From: Akkermansiaceae bacterium
GTDB taxonomy: Bacteria; Verrucomicrobiota; Verrucomicrobiia; Verrucomicrobiales; Akkermansiaceae
Assembly (NCBI GenBank): GCA_024233135.1
Contig: JACKPZ010000019.1
Span: 1 to 64,000, forward strand
DNA: 64,000 nucleotides
Direction: 5' to 3'
Positions 1-12,153 of this stretch are shown one piece after another (position 1 is the stretch's first letter; every line of letters begins with the position of its first letter). The notes under the pieces were generated by a model. The model was not told the DNA's origin. It saw nothing but the letters and a program-made list of their open reading frames with translations, and did no database searches. The position numbers were made by a program, and so were the translations under genes.

Positions 1-679
1 CGATGAGTTCGGTCACCTGCGGCAGGCACTTGCCTTCCCAGTACTGCGCGAATTCTTCCTCGGATGGTTGTTTCACCGGAGGGTCGGGCTGGATCTCCGG
101 CCACGGCGGACGGGCACCGCCCGGGTGCTCCCAATCCTGCCAGTGCGAGTAATAAAAGCCGACCTTGATGCCGTGTTTGCGACACTCCTCCACCAACTCG
201 CCGAGCGGATCGCGGCCGTTCGCTCCGAACGGGGTCGCCGCCACGTCGTAGTCGGAGACATTCGAGTCCCACAAGGCGAAGCCGTCGTGGTGTTTCGATG
301 TGATGACGAAATATTTCATGCCCGCGGCCGCCGCCAGACCGATCCACTCCGCGGCGTCGAACTCCGTCGGGTTGAAGTCCTTGAGCAAGCGGTCGTAGTC
401 CGCCTTCGGCACGCCTTCCGCGGATTCCGGCCAACCCCACTGGGCGCGGATCCATTCGGCGTAGTGATTGCGCCCCATTTCCTGGCTCTTCCAGACGCCG
501 GCCGGGATGGAGTAGAGCCCGAAGTGGATGAACATGCCGAAACGTGTGTGCGCCATCCAGTTTTCCGTGTTCACCGCGGAGCCAGCGCCTCCTTCCGCGC
601 TGTGGGTCTGGGCTGGCATGAGGCCGGTCATGGCGGCGACGACGGTGGGGATCATTCGGTGAATGGATATCAATCGCAT
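1..679 (-). CDS. Alpha-L-fucosidase (GH29), N-terminal part, cut by the window edge
   Basis: Secreted retaining exo-glycosidase that releases L-fucose from glycans. Reading the minus strand from the ATG at 679 gives an uninterrupted frame to base 1, about 226 residues. It has a hydrophobic N-terminus (IPTVVAAMTGLMPAQTHSAE), then strongly GH29-like blocks: HTRFGMFIHFGLYSIPAG, YFVITSKHHDGFALWDS, and KVGFYYSHWQDW. The nucleophile Asp of the family would lie beyond the edge. An ATG at 655 is an alternative start nearer the hydrophobic stretch. The L-fucose isomerase and sulfatase further right suggest a shared fucan or fucosylated-glycan catabolic programme, though the genes are not in one operon. 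Family call is confident; substrate linkage is not known. Confidence 0.9.
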   Translation of the reverse strand, partial: MRLISIHRMIPTVVAAMTGLMPAQTHSAEGGAGSAVNTENWMAHTRFGMFIHFGLYSIPAGVWKSQEMGRNHYAEWIRAQWGWPESAEGVPKADYDRLLKDFNPTEFDAAEWIGLAAAAGMKYFVITSKHHDGFALWDSNVSDYDVAATPFGANGRDPLGELVEECRKHGIKVGFYYSHWQDWEHPGGARPPWPEIQPDPPVKQPSEEEFAQYWEGKCLPQVTELI

Positions 680-756
680 AAGAACGCCGTCGATACGGCG
701 TTGCGAGGATCCGTGTTTCAGGCACCGGGGTTTTCGCCGGCTCCGCCCCGGTCTTG

Positions 757-1926
757 TTAGGAATCCTCTTCGCGGCGGAAGAAATAGCGGGCCACAGCGA
801 TCAGCCAGACCATGCATCCGGCCGCCCACGACCACGCCGCGTAGATGTGATGTGAAACCGTGACTTTCGGGATGAAATCCGAGGTCATCCGCGTCAACGC
901 GGCGAGCGCGAGCAGGCCGGTGACCCAGCGCAGCCAGACGATACGCTTCTGCAGCAGGTCGTGCCTGCCCGCGTGTCCGAGCACGACCCGTGTGGCCACG
1001 GCGAGGGTCGCCAGACCCAGTCCCGCGACGAAAAACAAGTGCAGCGACCCGATCCGTGCCTGTGGCCAGAACGCCGCGCAAACGAGTCCCGCGACCATGC
1101 TCGCGAAGGCCCAGCGGATGGCGTTTCCGGGAGTCGTCGGTTTTCTCGCCTTCCGCAGCCACGGCGTCTCGATCGCGAACCACCCGAGGATCGTCACCGC
1201 CCGCAGCAGTTGTCCCGCCGCGGCATGGCCACGGGATTCCCAGAAGAAACCCGCCACCACCAGGCTGCCCGCGGCCGCCGATGCCGCCGCGCGTTTCATC
1301 CAACCTTTCGGCGGGGTGGGGGACTCGTCGAACGAATGCCCGCTCGGGTGACCGAAGAAGCGCGGCAGCACATACGGGCCGATGCCCATCACCGGCAGCA
1401 GCGGAAACCCTTGCAGCAGGAACAGTCGGCCGGCCTGCCAGTCGGGCGCGCTCAGACCGCCATTCGCCAGCATGCCCGCGGACACAGCGCCACCGACGAT
1501 GCCGCCCATCACCAGCACGAATCCCGGCGGCGGCGTGTCGCCCGCACCGAGGAACCATCGTGTGACGAGACCCACGAACAACAGTGTGAGAAATCCTGCG
1601 AACGCCGCATCGCCCGCCGCCACCTGGCCACGGCTGTGACTCGCCACCGCAAGACCCCAGAGCAGCAGAAGAAACCCGAACTCGCCGCCAAACCACGGCT
1701 TGTTTCCCGACAGTCGGGGAAACGCCGTGCCGAGGAACCCCGCCACGAAAGCCCCCAGAAAACCCTCGATCATCAACCGCGTGTGCGCCTCGCCCGGATA
1801 AAACCCGAGGCCGCCCGCATACACCAACGGCCACATCATCACTCCCCAGATGCCGGCGAGCAGACCCAATGGGAAAAACACCCGGTATGGCTCGGACCGT
1901 AGCGTTTCCCAAGTAAGTCGCATCAC
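757..1926 (-). CDS. nnrS: NnrS family haem-copper membrane protein
   Basis: 389-residue polytopic inner-membrane protein that matches the NnrS family, about twelve hydrophobic segments. Family features seen are the N-terminal block FFPLGLLAGIWGVMMWPLVY, the EAHTRLMIEGFLGAFVAGFL segment with its conserved His, and scattered His in membrane segments (GHAGRHDLL, SHHIYAAWSWAAGC). NnrS proteins bind haem and copper and protect cells from nitric oxide or nitrosative stress; the exact reaction is unsettled. It stands alone, divergent from thiC. A 32-bp near-palindrome lies 26-57 bp upstream of the start and is the obvious candidate for an NO-responsive or redox operator. No denitrification gene is visible nearby. 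Confidence 0.85.
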   Translation of the reverse strand: MMRLTWETLRSEPYRVFFPLGLLAGIWGVMMWPLVYAGGLGFYPGEAHTRLMIEGFLGAFVAGFLGTAFPRLSGNKPWFGGEFGFLLLLWGLAVASHSRGQVAAGDAAFAGFLTLLFVGLVTRWFLGAGDTPPPGFVLVMGGIVGGAVSAGMLANGGLSAPDWQAGRLFLLQGFPLLPVMGIGPYVLPRFFGHPSGHSFDESPTPPKGWMKRAAASAAAGSLVVAGFFWESRGHAAAGQLLRAVTILGWFAIETPWLRKARKPTTPGNAIRWAFASMVAGLVCAAFWPQARIGSLHLFFVAGLGLATLAVATRVVLGHAGRHDLLQKRIVWLRWVTGLLALAALTRMTSDFIPKVTVSHHIYAAWSWAAGCMVWLIAVARYFFRREEDS

Positions 1927-1951
1927 GGAAACGTCGTCGCCCGAGGTGTCT

Positions 1952-1983
1952 GCATAATCAAGAATATAAATTCGTGATTATGC
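1952..1983 (-). promoter_or_regulatory. 32-bp near-perfect AT-rich palindrome upstream of nnrS
   Basis: Arms GCATAATCA (1952-1960) and TGATTATGC (1975-1983) are exact inverse complements. The 14-nt centre adds GAAT/ATTC, so 14 of 16 positions of the half-sites pair. It sits 26 bp before the nnrS start in otherwise GC-rich DNA. Size and position fit a dimeric repressor or activator site, by analogy NsrR/Rrf2 or Crp-Fnr types, but the sequence is not a plain FNR box, so the regulator is unknown. Confidence 0.6.
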
Positions 1984-2006
1984 GGGACTTGAACGTGCCC
2001 GTCTCC

Positions 2007-2035
2007 TTGACAGCGGACCATCGCCCTCGCATCGT
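2007..2035 (+). promoter_or_regulatory. Putative sigma-70 promoter of the thiC leader
   Basis: A perfect -35 hexamer TTGACA at 2007-2012 is followed after 17 bp by CATCGT at 2030-2035, a poor -10. The position just before the TPP aptamer is what a thiC leader needs. The weak -10 keeps confidence low. Confidence 0.4.
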
Positions 2036-2039
2036 GCCG

Positions 2040-2138
2040 GCCACGACAGGGGAGCCCGCCGACCGCCGGGCCGAGATGGTCCGACGCGTGGGCCAGACCC
2101 TTCGAACCTGACGCGGGTCGCGCCGCCGTAGGAAGTCG
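2040..2138 (+). promoter_or_regulatory. TPP riboswitch (THI element)
   Basis: Thiamine-pyrophosphate aptamer in the thiC leader. The diagnostic conserved segments are in order: ACAGGGGAGCCC near 2045, CCGAGATGG near 2071, ACCCTTCGAACCTGA at 2097-2111 (canonical CUGAUCUGGGU-type helix follows as CGCGGGT), and CGCCGTAGGAAGT closing the aptamer. The element ends about 80 nt before the thiC ATG. No obvious intrinsic terminator follows, so control by occlusion of the ribosome site is the likelier mode, which is inference. Confidence 0.93.
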
Positions 2139-2217
2139 AGCAATCGCCCATTTCTCCCTTCGGCCGCGCCTCACCCGCGCGGCCTTTTCGTTTCCGAAAC
2201 CTCAGCCCACAGCTCCC

Positions 2218-4194
<1,977 letters not shown>

Positions 4195-4212
4195 TCGACC
4201 TTCGCATCGATC

Positions 4213-4534
4213 GGGCCGTTGGCCTTCCCATTCATCGTTGGTCGTTTTCCTAGGCTGCTGGCCTAGGCTGGTATGGGGTGCGCCTTTGGCGCTGGGGAAT
4301 CGGGCTCGCTGATAGCCGCTCTGAATCATCACCATTCGATTCCCAAGCCGCTGGCCCAGGCTGGTACGGGGCGCGCCTTTGGCGCAGAAGAGGGGACTTG
4401 TGTTCAGGCAGCTGAGTTCATTTCATGACTCCGTTCGCGTATATCTTCCGGGCCAACGGCCCAGCCCATGCCAGCCTAGGCCGCAGGCCTAGGTAGCGCC
4501 CCAAACGAATACAAGGGCCAAAGGCCCGTCCCAT
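4213..4534. repeat. REP palindrome cluster upstream of the RAYT gene
   Basis: Four to five units of a two-hairpin element. A full unit is about 44 bp: hairpin A (CCTAGGC...GCCTAGG), linker like CTGGTATGGGG, hairpin B (GCGCCTTTGGCGC or GGGCCGTTGGCCC). Full units are 4249-4292 (+), 4342-4385 (+) and 4450-4493 (inverted). Half units with only hairpin B are at 4213-4224 and 4515-4534 (inverted). Covarying changes keep both hairpins intact, for example TTT against GTT loops with matching arms. This fills the 361-bp gap between thiC and the transposase gene. Confidence 0.85.
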
Positions 4535-4555
4535 AGAACGACGATCCTTCCCGCC

Positions 4556-5008
4556 ATGCCGCAATCCCTCAGCCTGAATCTCGTTCACCTGATTTTCAGC
4601 ACGAAGGACCGCATGCCGCTGATCATCAGGGATGTCCGGCCACAACTCCATGCCTATCTTGCCACCGTCGCCCGTCATGGAGATGGGGAATGTTATCGGG
4701 TGGGCGGCGTCGCGGACCATGTACATCTCGCCGTGAGGTTGTCCCGAACCGTTGCCCTTTCGGATTTGGTCAGTGAGCTGAAGATATCATCGTCGAAATG
4801 GCTCAAGGGACGATCGCCTGAGCTTTCCAAATTTTCATGGCAACGGGGATACGGGGCGTTTTCCATCGGCCCGAAAGATCTGGATGCGGTGCTCGACTAC
4901 ATCGACAGACAGGAGGAGCACCACCGGAGGAAGACCTTTCAGGAGGAATATCAAGGTTTCCTCCGGCACTATGGCCTCGAATTCGACGAGCGTTACGTTT
5001 GGGACTAG
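4556..5008 (+). CDS. REP-associated tyrosine transposase (RAYT, IS200-like Y1)
   Basis: 150-residue single-domain Y1 HUH nuclease of the TnpA/RAYT type, which cuts and joins single-stranded palindromic DNA. The HUH pair is H55-V-H57 within GGVADHVHLAVRL, and the candidate catalytic tyrosine is Y115 in AVLDYIDRQEEHH. The family block KFSWQRGYGAFSI precedes it. Length matches intact family members. It is flanked on both sides by inverted and direct REP units rather than by IS200 ends, the arrangement called a REPtron. RAYTs are normally single-copy, domesticated and non-mobile; that status is inferred here. Composition resembles its neighbours. Confidence 0.93.
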   Translation: MPQSLSLNLVHLIFSTKDRMPLIIRDVRPQLHAYLATVARHGDGECYRVGGVADHVHLAVRLSRTVALSDLVSELKISSSKWLKGRSPELSKFSWQRGYGAFSIGPKDLDAVLDYIDRQEEHHRRKTFQEEYQGFLRHYGLEFDERYVWD

Positions 5009-5023
5009 GCGACTCAATGGATC

Positions 5024-5102
5024 GGACCGTTGGCCCTCAATGTCCTGTTGCGCAACTTCCCAGGCCTGCGGCCTGGGCTGATATGGGAGGGGCCGTTGGC
5101 CC
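5024..5102 (+). repeat. REP units downstream of the RAYT gene
   Basis: One full unit at 5059-5102 with hairpin A CCCAGGCCTGCGGCCTGGG and hairpin B GGGCCGTTGGCCC, plus a half unit at 5024-5036 (GGACCGTTGGCCC). The half unit and the one at 4213 share the preceding GATCGG, so the two ends of the island are themselves similar. Confidence 0.83.
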
Positions 5103-5180
5103 TGAATCTCCGGTGAAATGAAGGCGGTTCTCTTCGCTTCACATTTTCCAGCAGCGATGAGGATCGTTCCGATGAAGAAC

Positions 5181-5197
5181 ATCAGCAGGCGTGATCG
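5181..5197 (+). repeat. 17-bp direct repeat, right copy
   Basis: Exact second copy of ATCAGCAGGCGTGATCG from the thiC terminus. Together the copies delimit a 1000-bp period that contains all REP units and the RAYT gene. Confidence 0.85.
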
Positions 5198-5225
5198 GCG
5201 GCGCCGGGATCTTCGGAAACCCGTC

Positions 5226-5564
5226 TCAGCCGGTCACCTTCTTCACATACATCGCCTTGAGGGCGATCGCGAGGCCGTCCATCTTGCACGAGATCTCGTG
5301 ATCGCCATCGACCAGCCGGATGGGCTTCGACTTGGTGCCCTTTTTCAGAACCTGCGATGTGCCGCCGAGCTTGAGGTCCTTGATCATCGCGACCACGTCG
5401 CCGTCCGCGAGAACGTTGCCGTAGGCGTCTTTGACGACACGTTCCTCCGCCGATTCGTCGCCGGGTTCGACTTTCCACTCGTGGCCGCAGGTGACGCACT
5501 CGCGGAGATCACCACGGACGAGGATGTCGGTCATTTCGCAAAAAGGGCAGGTGGTTTCTTGCAT
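5226..5564 (-). CDS. phnA: PhnA family zinc-ribbon protein
   Basis: 112-residue cytoplasmic protein. The N-terminal zinc ribbon has C6-PF-C9 and C23-VT-C26, followed by the PhnA core DAYGNVLADGDVVAMIKDLK and LKKGTKSKPIRLVDGDHEI. Full length for the family (E. coli YjdM/PhnA is 111 residues). Despite the name, members are not generally phosphonate enzymes and the cellular role is unclear. No phosphonate gene is nearby. The gene is monocistronic, reading toward the REP island. Confidence 0.92.
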   Translation of the reverse strand: MQETTCPFCEMTDILVRGDLRECVTCGHEWKVEPGDESAEERVVKDAYGNVLADGDVVAMIKDLKLGGTSQVLKKGTKSKPIRLVDGDHEISCKMDGLAIALKAMYVKKVTG

Positions 5565-5740
5565 CGCGGGGCGAGGAGAGTGGATGACGCCCGGCCCATC
5601 AAGCCCGGAGTGCCGGCGTTCGCGACTTGATGCCTGCCACCATCGAGTCCGGGCCGGGCAGGTGCTCCACCCGGCGGTGAGTCGGTCCTATCCACTTGCG
5701 GCTTGCGCCTTGCCACGCGAACCCGCTTCATCATCGCCAC

Positions 5741-6661
5741 ATGCCAGCCGGTAGCCTGCTCGCCCTCCTTGATGACATCGCGACGTTGCTCGATGATGTT
5801 TCGATCCTGACGAAACGGGCCGCCGCGAAGACCGCGGGTGTGCTCGGCGACGACCTCGCGCTGAACGCCCAGCAGGTGAGCGGCGTGGTATCCAAACGCG
5901 AGATTCCCGTCGTGTGGGCGGTGGCGAAGGGATCCTTTGTGAACAAGCTGATCCTCGTGCCGGTCGCGTTGGTGATCAGTTCGTTCGCTCCGTGGGCGGT
6001 GATGCCGCTGCTGATGATCGGCGGGCTCTACCTCTGCTACGAGGGCTGCGAGAAACTGGCGCATCATTTCCTGCACCGGAACGACAAGACGACGGCGGAG
6101 GCCGGGGAGCAGATCGCCAAAGCCGCCGCCGAAGAACCCGTCGAGTCCGAGTCGGACAAGATCAAGGGTGCCATCCGCACCGACTTCGTTCTTTCCGCGG
6201 AGATCATCGTCATCTCACTCGGCACGGTCGCGGGGGCGGATTTGATGCGCCGGATCGGTGTTCTATCCGCCATCGCGGTGATCATGACGCTGGGGGTGTA
6301 CGGTCTTGTCGCGGCGATCGTGAAACTCGACGACCTCGGGTTGTTTCTCAGCCGACGCGAAGGCCGCGCCGCGCGAAAGATGGGCCTCGGCATCCTTTGG
6401 TTCGCGCCGTTCCTAATGAAGTCGCTGTCGATTCTCGGCACCGCCGCGATGTTTCTCGTCGGCGGCGGCATCATCGCGCACGGCATCCCGTGGGTCCATC
6501 ATTTCGTCGAACACGCGGGCGGCACGGGCGCCGTGTTTTCCCGCGTCATTCCGCTGTTGCTCAACGGTGTCTTCGGAATCGCCGCGGGCACCCTGGCGCT
6601 GGGCGTGGCGCATGGGGCCGGCCGGCTATTCCGCAAGGAAAACACCGGCGGCGGCCATTGA
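5741..6661 (+). CDS. DUF808 family inner-membrane protein (YedI-like)
   Basis: 306 residues starting MPAGSLLALLDDIATLLDD, the family signature, so the ATG at 5741 is chosen over an in-frame ATG at 5696 whose extra residues look non-native. The segment LTKRAAAKTAGVLGDDLALN and the membrane block ILVPVALVISSFAPWAVMPL are typical, with about six to seven hydrophobic segments. Function of the family is unknown. It ends one base before the convergent fucose isomerase stop and shows no operon partner. Confidence 0.88.
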   Translation: MPAGSLLALLDDIATLLDDVSILTKRAAAKTAGVLGDDLALNAQQVSGVVSKREIPVVWAVAKGSFVNKLILVPVALVISSFAPWAVMPLLMIGGLYLCYEGCEKLAHHFLHRNDKTTAEAGEQIAKAAAEEPVESESDKIKGAIRTDFVLSAEIIVISLGTVAGADLMRRIGVLSAIAVIMTLGVYGLVAAIVKLDDLGLFLSRREGRAARKMGLGILWFAPFLMKSLSILGTAAMFLVGGGIIAHGIPWVHHFVEHAGGTGAVFSRVIPLLLNGVFGIAAGTLALGVAHGAGRLFRKENTGGGH

Positions 6662-6662
6662 T

Positions 6663-8435
<1,773 letters not shown>

Positions 8436-8484
8436 GACAGGTTTCGGTGGGTGGTGAGAGAATGAAAGTGTTGGATCTGAATGG

Positions 8485-8604
8485 TGACGAAAATTGGCAC
8501 TATTGGCTTTCCTCTCCGAAGGCCTGCAACCGTAGAACCATTTGTTTTGGCGGTTCAAGACAACATTCGCGAAATGAAGATTCCTTCTTGAATGACGAAA
8601 ATTG
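8485..8604. promoter_or_regulatory. Direct repeats in the fucI/araC-type divergent promoter region
   Basis: TGACGAAAATTG occurs exactly at 8485-8496 and 8593-8604, 108 bp apart in the same orientation, each followed within a few bases by a TTGGC. One copy lies about 50 bp before fucI, the other about 37 bp before the AraC-type gene. Paired direct repeats of this kind are typical AraC-family operators; the assignment is inference. Confidence 0.55.
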
Positions 8605-8640
8605 TATTGATTTGGCCGGCTCTTTTCCCATCTTCGAGGC

Positions 8641-9519
8641 ATGGGCACGGATGCGAGCGCTGATCGTTTTGTTTCCACTCAAGTGGAGTCCTCCCGGTTG
8701 TTCTTTCTCGAAGACGGAAGTGACGGGTTCGAGGTGGTGTTCGGGGGCTTCGAGCGTTGTCGTGGCGACTATCGAATCGATCGTGTGGATTTTCCATGGC
8801 ACGTGCTTGAATTCGTCGGCACGGGATCCGGAGAACTGCGTCTCGGTGGGAATCTTGAGCCGCTTGGCCAGGGGAGTTGGTTTTTCTACGGCCCCGGCAT
8901 TCCCCATCGGATGGATGCCGATCCCGACACGCCGCTGGGGAAATACTTCGTCGGATTCACCGGGCCGGCCGTCGAGACGTTCCTCGGCGCCGCCGGCATT
9001 TCCCCGGGGGCGTCCGGACGCATCCGCAAGGTGGAGCCCGTGCGCCGGACCTTCGATCTGCTCATCGAGCGGGGCATCCGCCGATCCGATTCGGCTGCGG
9101 CGATTTGTTCGCTGATCACCCGTCAGCTCCTTCTGATGTGCCGCGACGACGTGGGGGAGGCGGACGATGGTGGTTCACCCGCGTTCGCCGCGTATGAAAA
9201 GGTGCGCGGCTACATCGAGCGGAACTTCGAGGAACTCACCACCCTCGAGGGCATCGCCCGCGCCTGCGGCTATGAGGCGGCATACATTTGTCGTTTGTTT
9301 TCCCGTTATCATGACGAGTCGCCTTATCGATATCTTCTTCGTTTGCGGATGGAAAAGGCGGCGCAGCTTCTGCTGGAACAGGAAGCCTCGGTGAAGTCGG
9401 TGGCAGCGGCGATGGGCTACAAGGACGCGTTCCATTTCTCGCGTGTTTTCAAGTCCGTGCACCAGGTGCCGCCGTCGAGGTTCCGTCACTCGGGGCATCC
9501 CCAGTGGCCTGGCAACTGA
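8641..9519 (+). CDS. AraC family transcriptional regulator, probable fucose regulator
   Basis: 292 residues. The N-terminal part is a cupin-type sensing domain (GSGELRLGGNLEPLGQGSWF, FYGPGIPHRMDADPD). The C-terminal 100 residues hold the two helix-turn-helix units, ELTTLEGIARACGYEAAYIC and SVKSVAAAMGYKDAFHFSRV, with the family ending VPPSRFR. Divergent from fucI across 205 bp that contain paired direct repeats, so control of fucI by L-fucose or a related sugar is the natural guess. The 3' end overlaps the possible upstream start region of the next gene, but the chosen start of that gene leaves a 41-bp gap. Confidence 0.9.
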   Translation: MGTDASADRFVSTQVESSRLFFLEDGSDGFEVVFGGFERCRGDYRIDRVDFPWHVLEFVGTGSGELRLGGNLEPLGQGSWFFYGPGIPHRMDADPDTPLGKYFVGFTGPAVETFLGAAGISPGASGRIRKVEPVRRTFDLLIERGIRRSDSAAAICSLITRQLLLMCRDDVGEADDGGSPAFAAYEKVRGYIERNFEELTTLEGIARACGYEAAYICRLFSRYHDESPYRYLLRLRMEKAAQLLLEQEASVKSVAAAMGYKDAFHFSRVFKSVHQVPPSRFRHSGHPQWPGN

Positions 9520-9560
9520 CTTTCCGCTGTCCCGCGCCGCGCGCGATGCTAGACATGGGC

Positions 9561-10784
9561 ATGTCGATTCCGCGATGTCTCGCTGCCCTCGCCATGGTGT
9601 CCTCCTTCGTCCGTGCGGATTCCCCGCCTGACGCCGAGGATGCCGCCTACCCGGCGATCGAGCGTTTCGTGGAGGTGCTCGAAACCGTCCGCAAGCGCCA
9701 CCCCGATGTCGACCGGGTTGCCTATGACCGGCTTGTGAACCATGCCCTCGAAGGCATGCTGGCCGGCTTGGATCCGTTCTCCTCGTTCATTCATCCGGAA
9801 ATGGCGGCTCGCGTGGAGGCGGAGGGTGGTCTCGATCCGGAGCTGCCGTCGCTCGGAATGTCGCTCGGCCTGCGTGACGATGGTGTGTATGTCGCCGCGG
9901 TCCCGCCTCATGGGGCGGCGGCGGACGCGGGTGTTCTGCCCGGTTCCTTGCTGCTGGAGATTGATGGCGTCGTCGTCGAGGACGGAGCGGTGGAGGATTG
10001 CCTCGCGATGCTGCGCCGGCCGGCCGGGGTTGTGACAAAGGTGAAACTGAAGAGTCCGGCGGAACCCCAACCGGTGGAGGTGAAGCTCGAGCACAGGTTG
10101 GTGCAGGATCGATCGGTGGCCGAGAGCCGGATGCTCGATGGCGATGATGCGGTCGGCTATCTGCGTCTCGCCACGTTCGGCGGACACTCGGCCCGCGAGG
10201 TAGAGGCCGCTCTGGACGATCTTGAGGATGCGGGCATGAAGCGCCTCGTCCTGGATCTCCGCCACAACCCCGGCGGAGATCTCGAACAAACCGTACGGAT
10301 CCTCGGATTGTTCGTCCCGCCAAGCACCGCCGTCGTTTCCACGCGGGGCAGGGAAGGCGAGCAGGGCGATCCGCTCAAAACTCCCGAGCGCCAGCGGAGA
10401 AAGCGGGACTATCCGCTCGTCGTGCTCATCGACCGCATGTCCGCCTCCGCCTCCGAACTCACCGCCGGAGCCCTGCAGGATCTGAAGCGCGCGACCATCA
10501 TTGGAGAGACGAGTTACGGCAAAGGCTCCGTGCAACAGATCATTCCGATGGGCGGTGGAACCGCGTTGCGTCTCACCATCGCCACCTATCACACGCCGTC
10601 GGGGCGCACGCCGCATCGGCAGGGCATCACTCCGGATGTGGTCGTGGAAACGGATGACGCGGCTCGGGAGATGGCGGACAAGAGCCGGCGCATCGACAGC
10701 CTCGCGCCTGACGAACGCAAGGCAGTGGAAGCATGGCGGGATCCGGTGATGGATGCCGCGCGCACGAGTTTCGAAGGAAACTGA
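9561..10784 (+). CDS. S41 family carboxy-terminal processing protease (CtpA-like)
   Basis: 407 residues from the ATG at 9561, which puts a signal peptide (IPRCLAALAMVSSFVRADS) first; earlier in-frame starts add a poor leader. A PDZ domain covers about residues 95-180. The protease domain shows the expected Ser-Lys-Gln set: S296 in SASASE, K321 in SYGKGSVQ and Q325. Family members cleave exported proteins near their C-terminus, in the periplasm. The 3' part has the usual TPSGRTPHRQGITPDVVVE. It is followed after 49 bp by a sulfatase, without clear evidence for one transcript. Confidence 0.92.
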   Translation: MSIPRCLAALAMVSSFVRADSPPDAEDAAYPAIERFVEVLETVRKRHPDVDRVAYDRLVNHALEGMLAGLDPFSSFIHPEMAARVEAEGGLDPELPSLGMSLGLRDDGVYVAAVPPHGAAADAGVLPGSLLLEIDGVVVEDGAVEDCLAMLRRPAGVVTKVKLKSPAEPQPVEVKLEHRLVQDRSVAESRMLDGDDAVGYLRLATFGGHSAREVEAALDDLEDAGMKRLVLDLRHNPGGDLEQTVRILGLFVPPSTAVVSTRGREGEQGDPLKTPERQRRKRDYPLVVLIDRMSASASELTAGALQDLKRATIIGETSYGKGSVQQIIPMGGGTALRLTIATYHTPSGRTPHRQGITPDVVVETDDAAREMADKSRRIDSLAPDERKAVEAWRDPVMDAARTSFEGN

Positions 10785-10833
10785 ACTCTGTCGTCTTGAA
10801 AGCCGTTCGAGTTCCCGCCAGTAACCGGACGCG

Positions 10834-12153
10834 ATGAAACTTTGGCCCACGCTCCTTCTCTCGGCATGTTTCGCCGCTTCCGCCCATGCGGCGAAACCCA
10901 ACATCATTTTCGTCCTGTCCGACGACCTCGCGATGGGTGACCTCGGCTGCTACGGACAAAAGCTGATCCAGACGCCGCATCTCGACCGGATGGCTGCGGA
11001 GGGCACCCGCTACACGCAGGCCTACTCCGGCACCAGTGTCTGCGCGCCTTCGCGTTCGTCGCTGATGACGGGGCTCGACATGGGGCACTGCCCCATCCGC
11101 GCCAACCGCGAGATCCAGCCCGAAGGCCAGATGCCTCTGCCCGCGGACACGGTCACCGTCGCGGAGGTCCTCAAGGACGCCGGGTATGCCACCGGTTGCT
11201 TCGGCAAGTGGGGCATGGGCATGTTCGATACCACCGGCAGCCCGCTCAAGCAGGGTTTCGACCGCTTCTACGGCTACAACTGCCAACGCCATGCCCATAG
11301 CTATTTTCCGGCGTATTTGTACGACAACGACAAGCGCTTGGAACTCGACGGCAAGACCTATGCCGACACCCTGATCCAGAAGCAGGCGCTCGATTTCATC
11401 CGCCATCATCACGAGAAACCGTTCTTCCTGTTCTATGCGACCACGCTGCCCCACGGCAAATATGAGATCGACGATCTCGGGATCTATCAGGACAAACCGT
11501 GGAGCGAACAGGAGAAGACCTATGCGGCCATGGTGACGCGCCTCGATCGCAACATCGGCGAGGTGGTGGATCTGCTGCGGGAACTCGGTATCGACAAGAA
11601 CACGCTCGTCATCACCGCCGGCGACAACGGTTCGTCCTTCGGTCCGAAAACCGCTCTCGGGAAACGCTTCGACCAGTCGATGGGCGGCAAGCTCCGCGGT
11701 TTCAAGCGCTCGCTCTATGAAGGCGGGCTGCGCGAGGCGGCGATCTCATGGTGGCCCGGCACCGTGCCTGCGGGCCGGGTGAGCGACGAACCATGGGCGT
11801 TCTGGGACTTCCTGCCGACCGCTGCCGAGTTTGCCGGGGAGGAAGTGAAGACGAAGGTTCAAGGACGTTCTCTCGTATCCTATCTCAAGGGCGGCGATGC
11901 GCCCGAGCGCCCGTATTTCTACTGGGAACTTCATGAGGGCAAGCCGATCCAGGCCATCCGTTTCGGCGATTGGAAAGCGGTCCGCAACGGTCCCGCAGCG
12001 AAGATCGAACTCTACGACCTCTCCAAGGACGCCGCGGAGTCCGACAACCTCGCGGAGGAGAAGCCCGACCTCGTCGCCAAGGCCGAAAGCCTCATGAAGG
12101 ATGCACGCGTCGACGATCCGAACTGGCCGCTTGCGGCGAAGAAACGGAAGTGA
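10834..12153 (+). CDS. Secreted sulfatase (arylsulfatase A type)
   Basis: 439 residues with an N-terminal signal peptide (LLLSACFAASAHA). The sulfatase signature C70-A-P-S-R holds the cysteine that becomes formylglycine; metal ligands include D30 and D31 in FVLSDDLAMGDLGCYG and the later ITAGDNGSSFG. Family enzymes hydrolyse sulfate esters on glycans or other organics in the periplasm or outside. Such genes are abundant in Verrucomicrobiota that degrade sulfated polysaccharides, and the fucose genes nearby fit that. A formylglycine-generating enzyme is not in the window. Substrate is unknown. Confidence 0.93.
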   Translation: MKLWPTLLLSACFAASAHAAKPNIIFVLSDDLAMGDLGCYGQKLIQTPHLDRMAAEGTRYTQAYSGTSVCAPSRSSLMTGLDMGHCPIRANREIQPEGQMPLPADTVTVAEVLKDAGYATGCFGKWGMGMFDTTGSPLKQGFDRFYGYNCQRHAHSYFPAYLYDNDKRLELDGKTYADTLIQKQALDFIRHHHEKPFFLFYATTLPHGKYEIDDLGIYQDKPWSEQEKTYAAMVTRLDRNIGEVVDLLRELGIDKNTLVITAGDNGSSFGPKTALGKRFDQSMGGKLRGFKRSLYEGGLREAAISWWPGTVPAGRVSDEPWAFWDFLPTAAEFAGEEVKTKVQGRSLVSYLKGGDAPERPYFYWELHEGKPIQAIRFGDWKAVRNGPAAKIELYDLSKDAAESDNLAEEKPDLVAKAESLMKDARVDDPNWPLAAKKRK

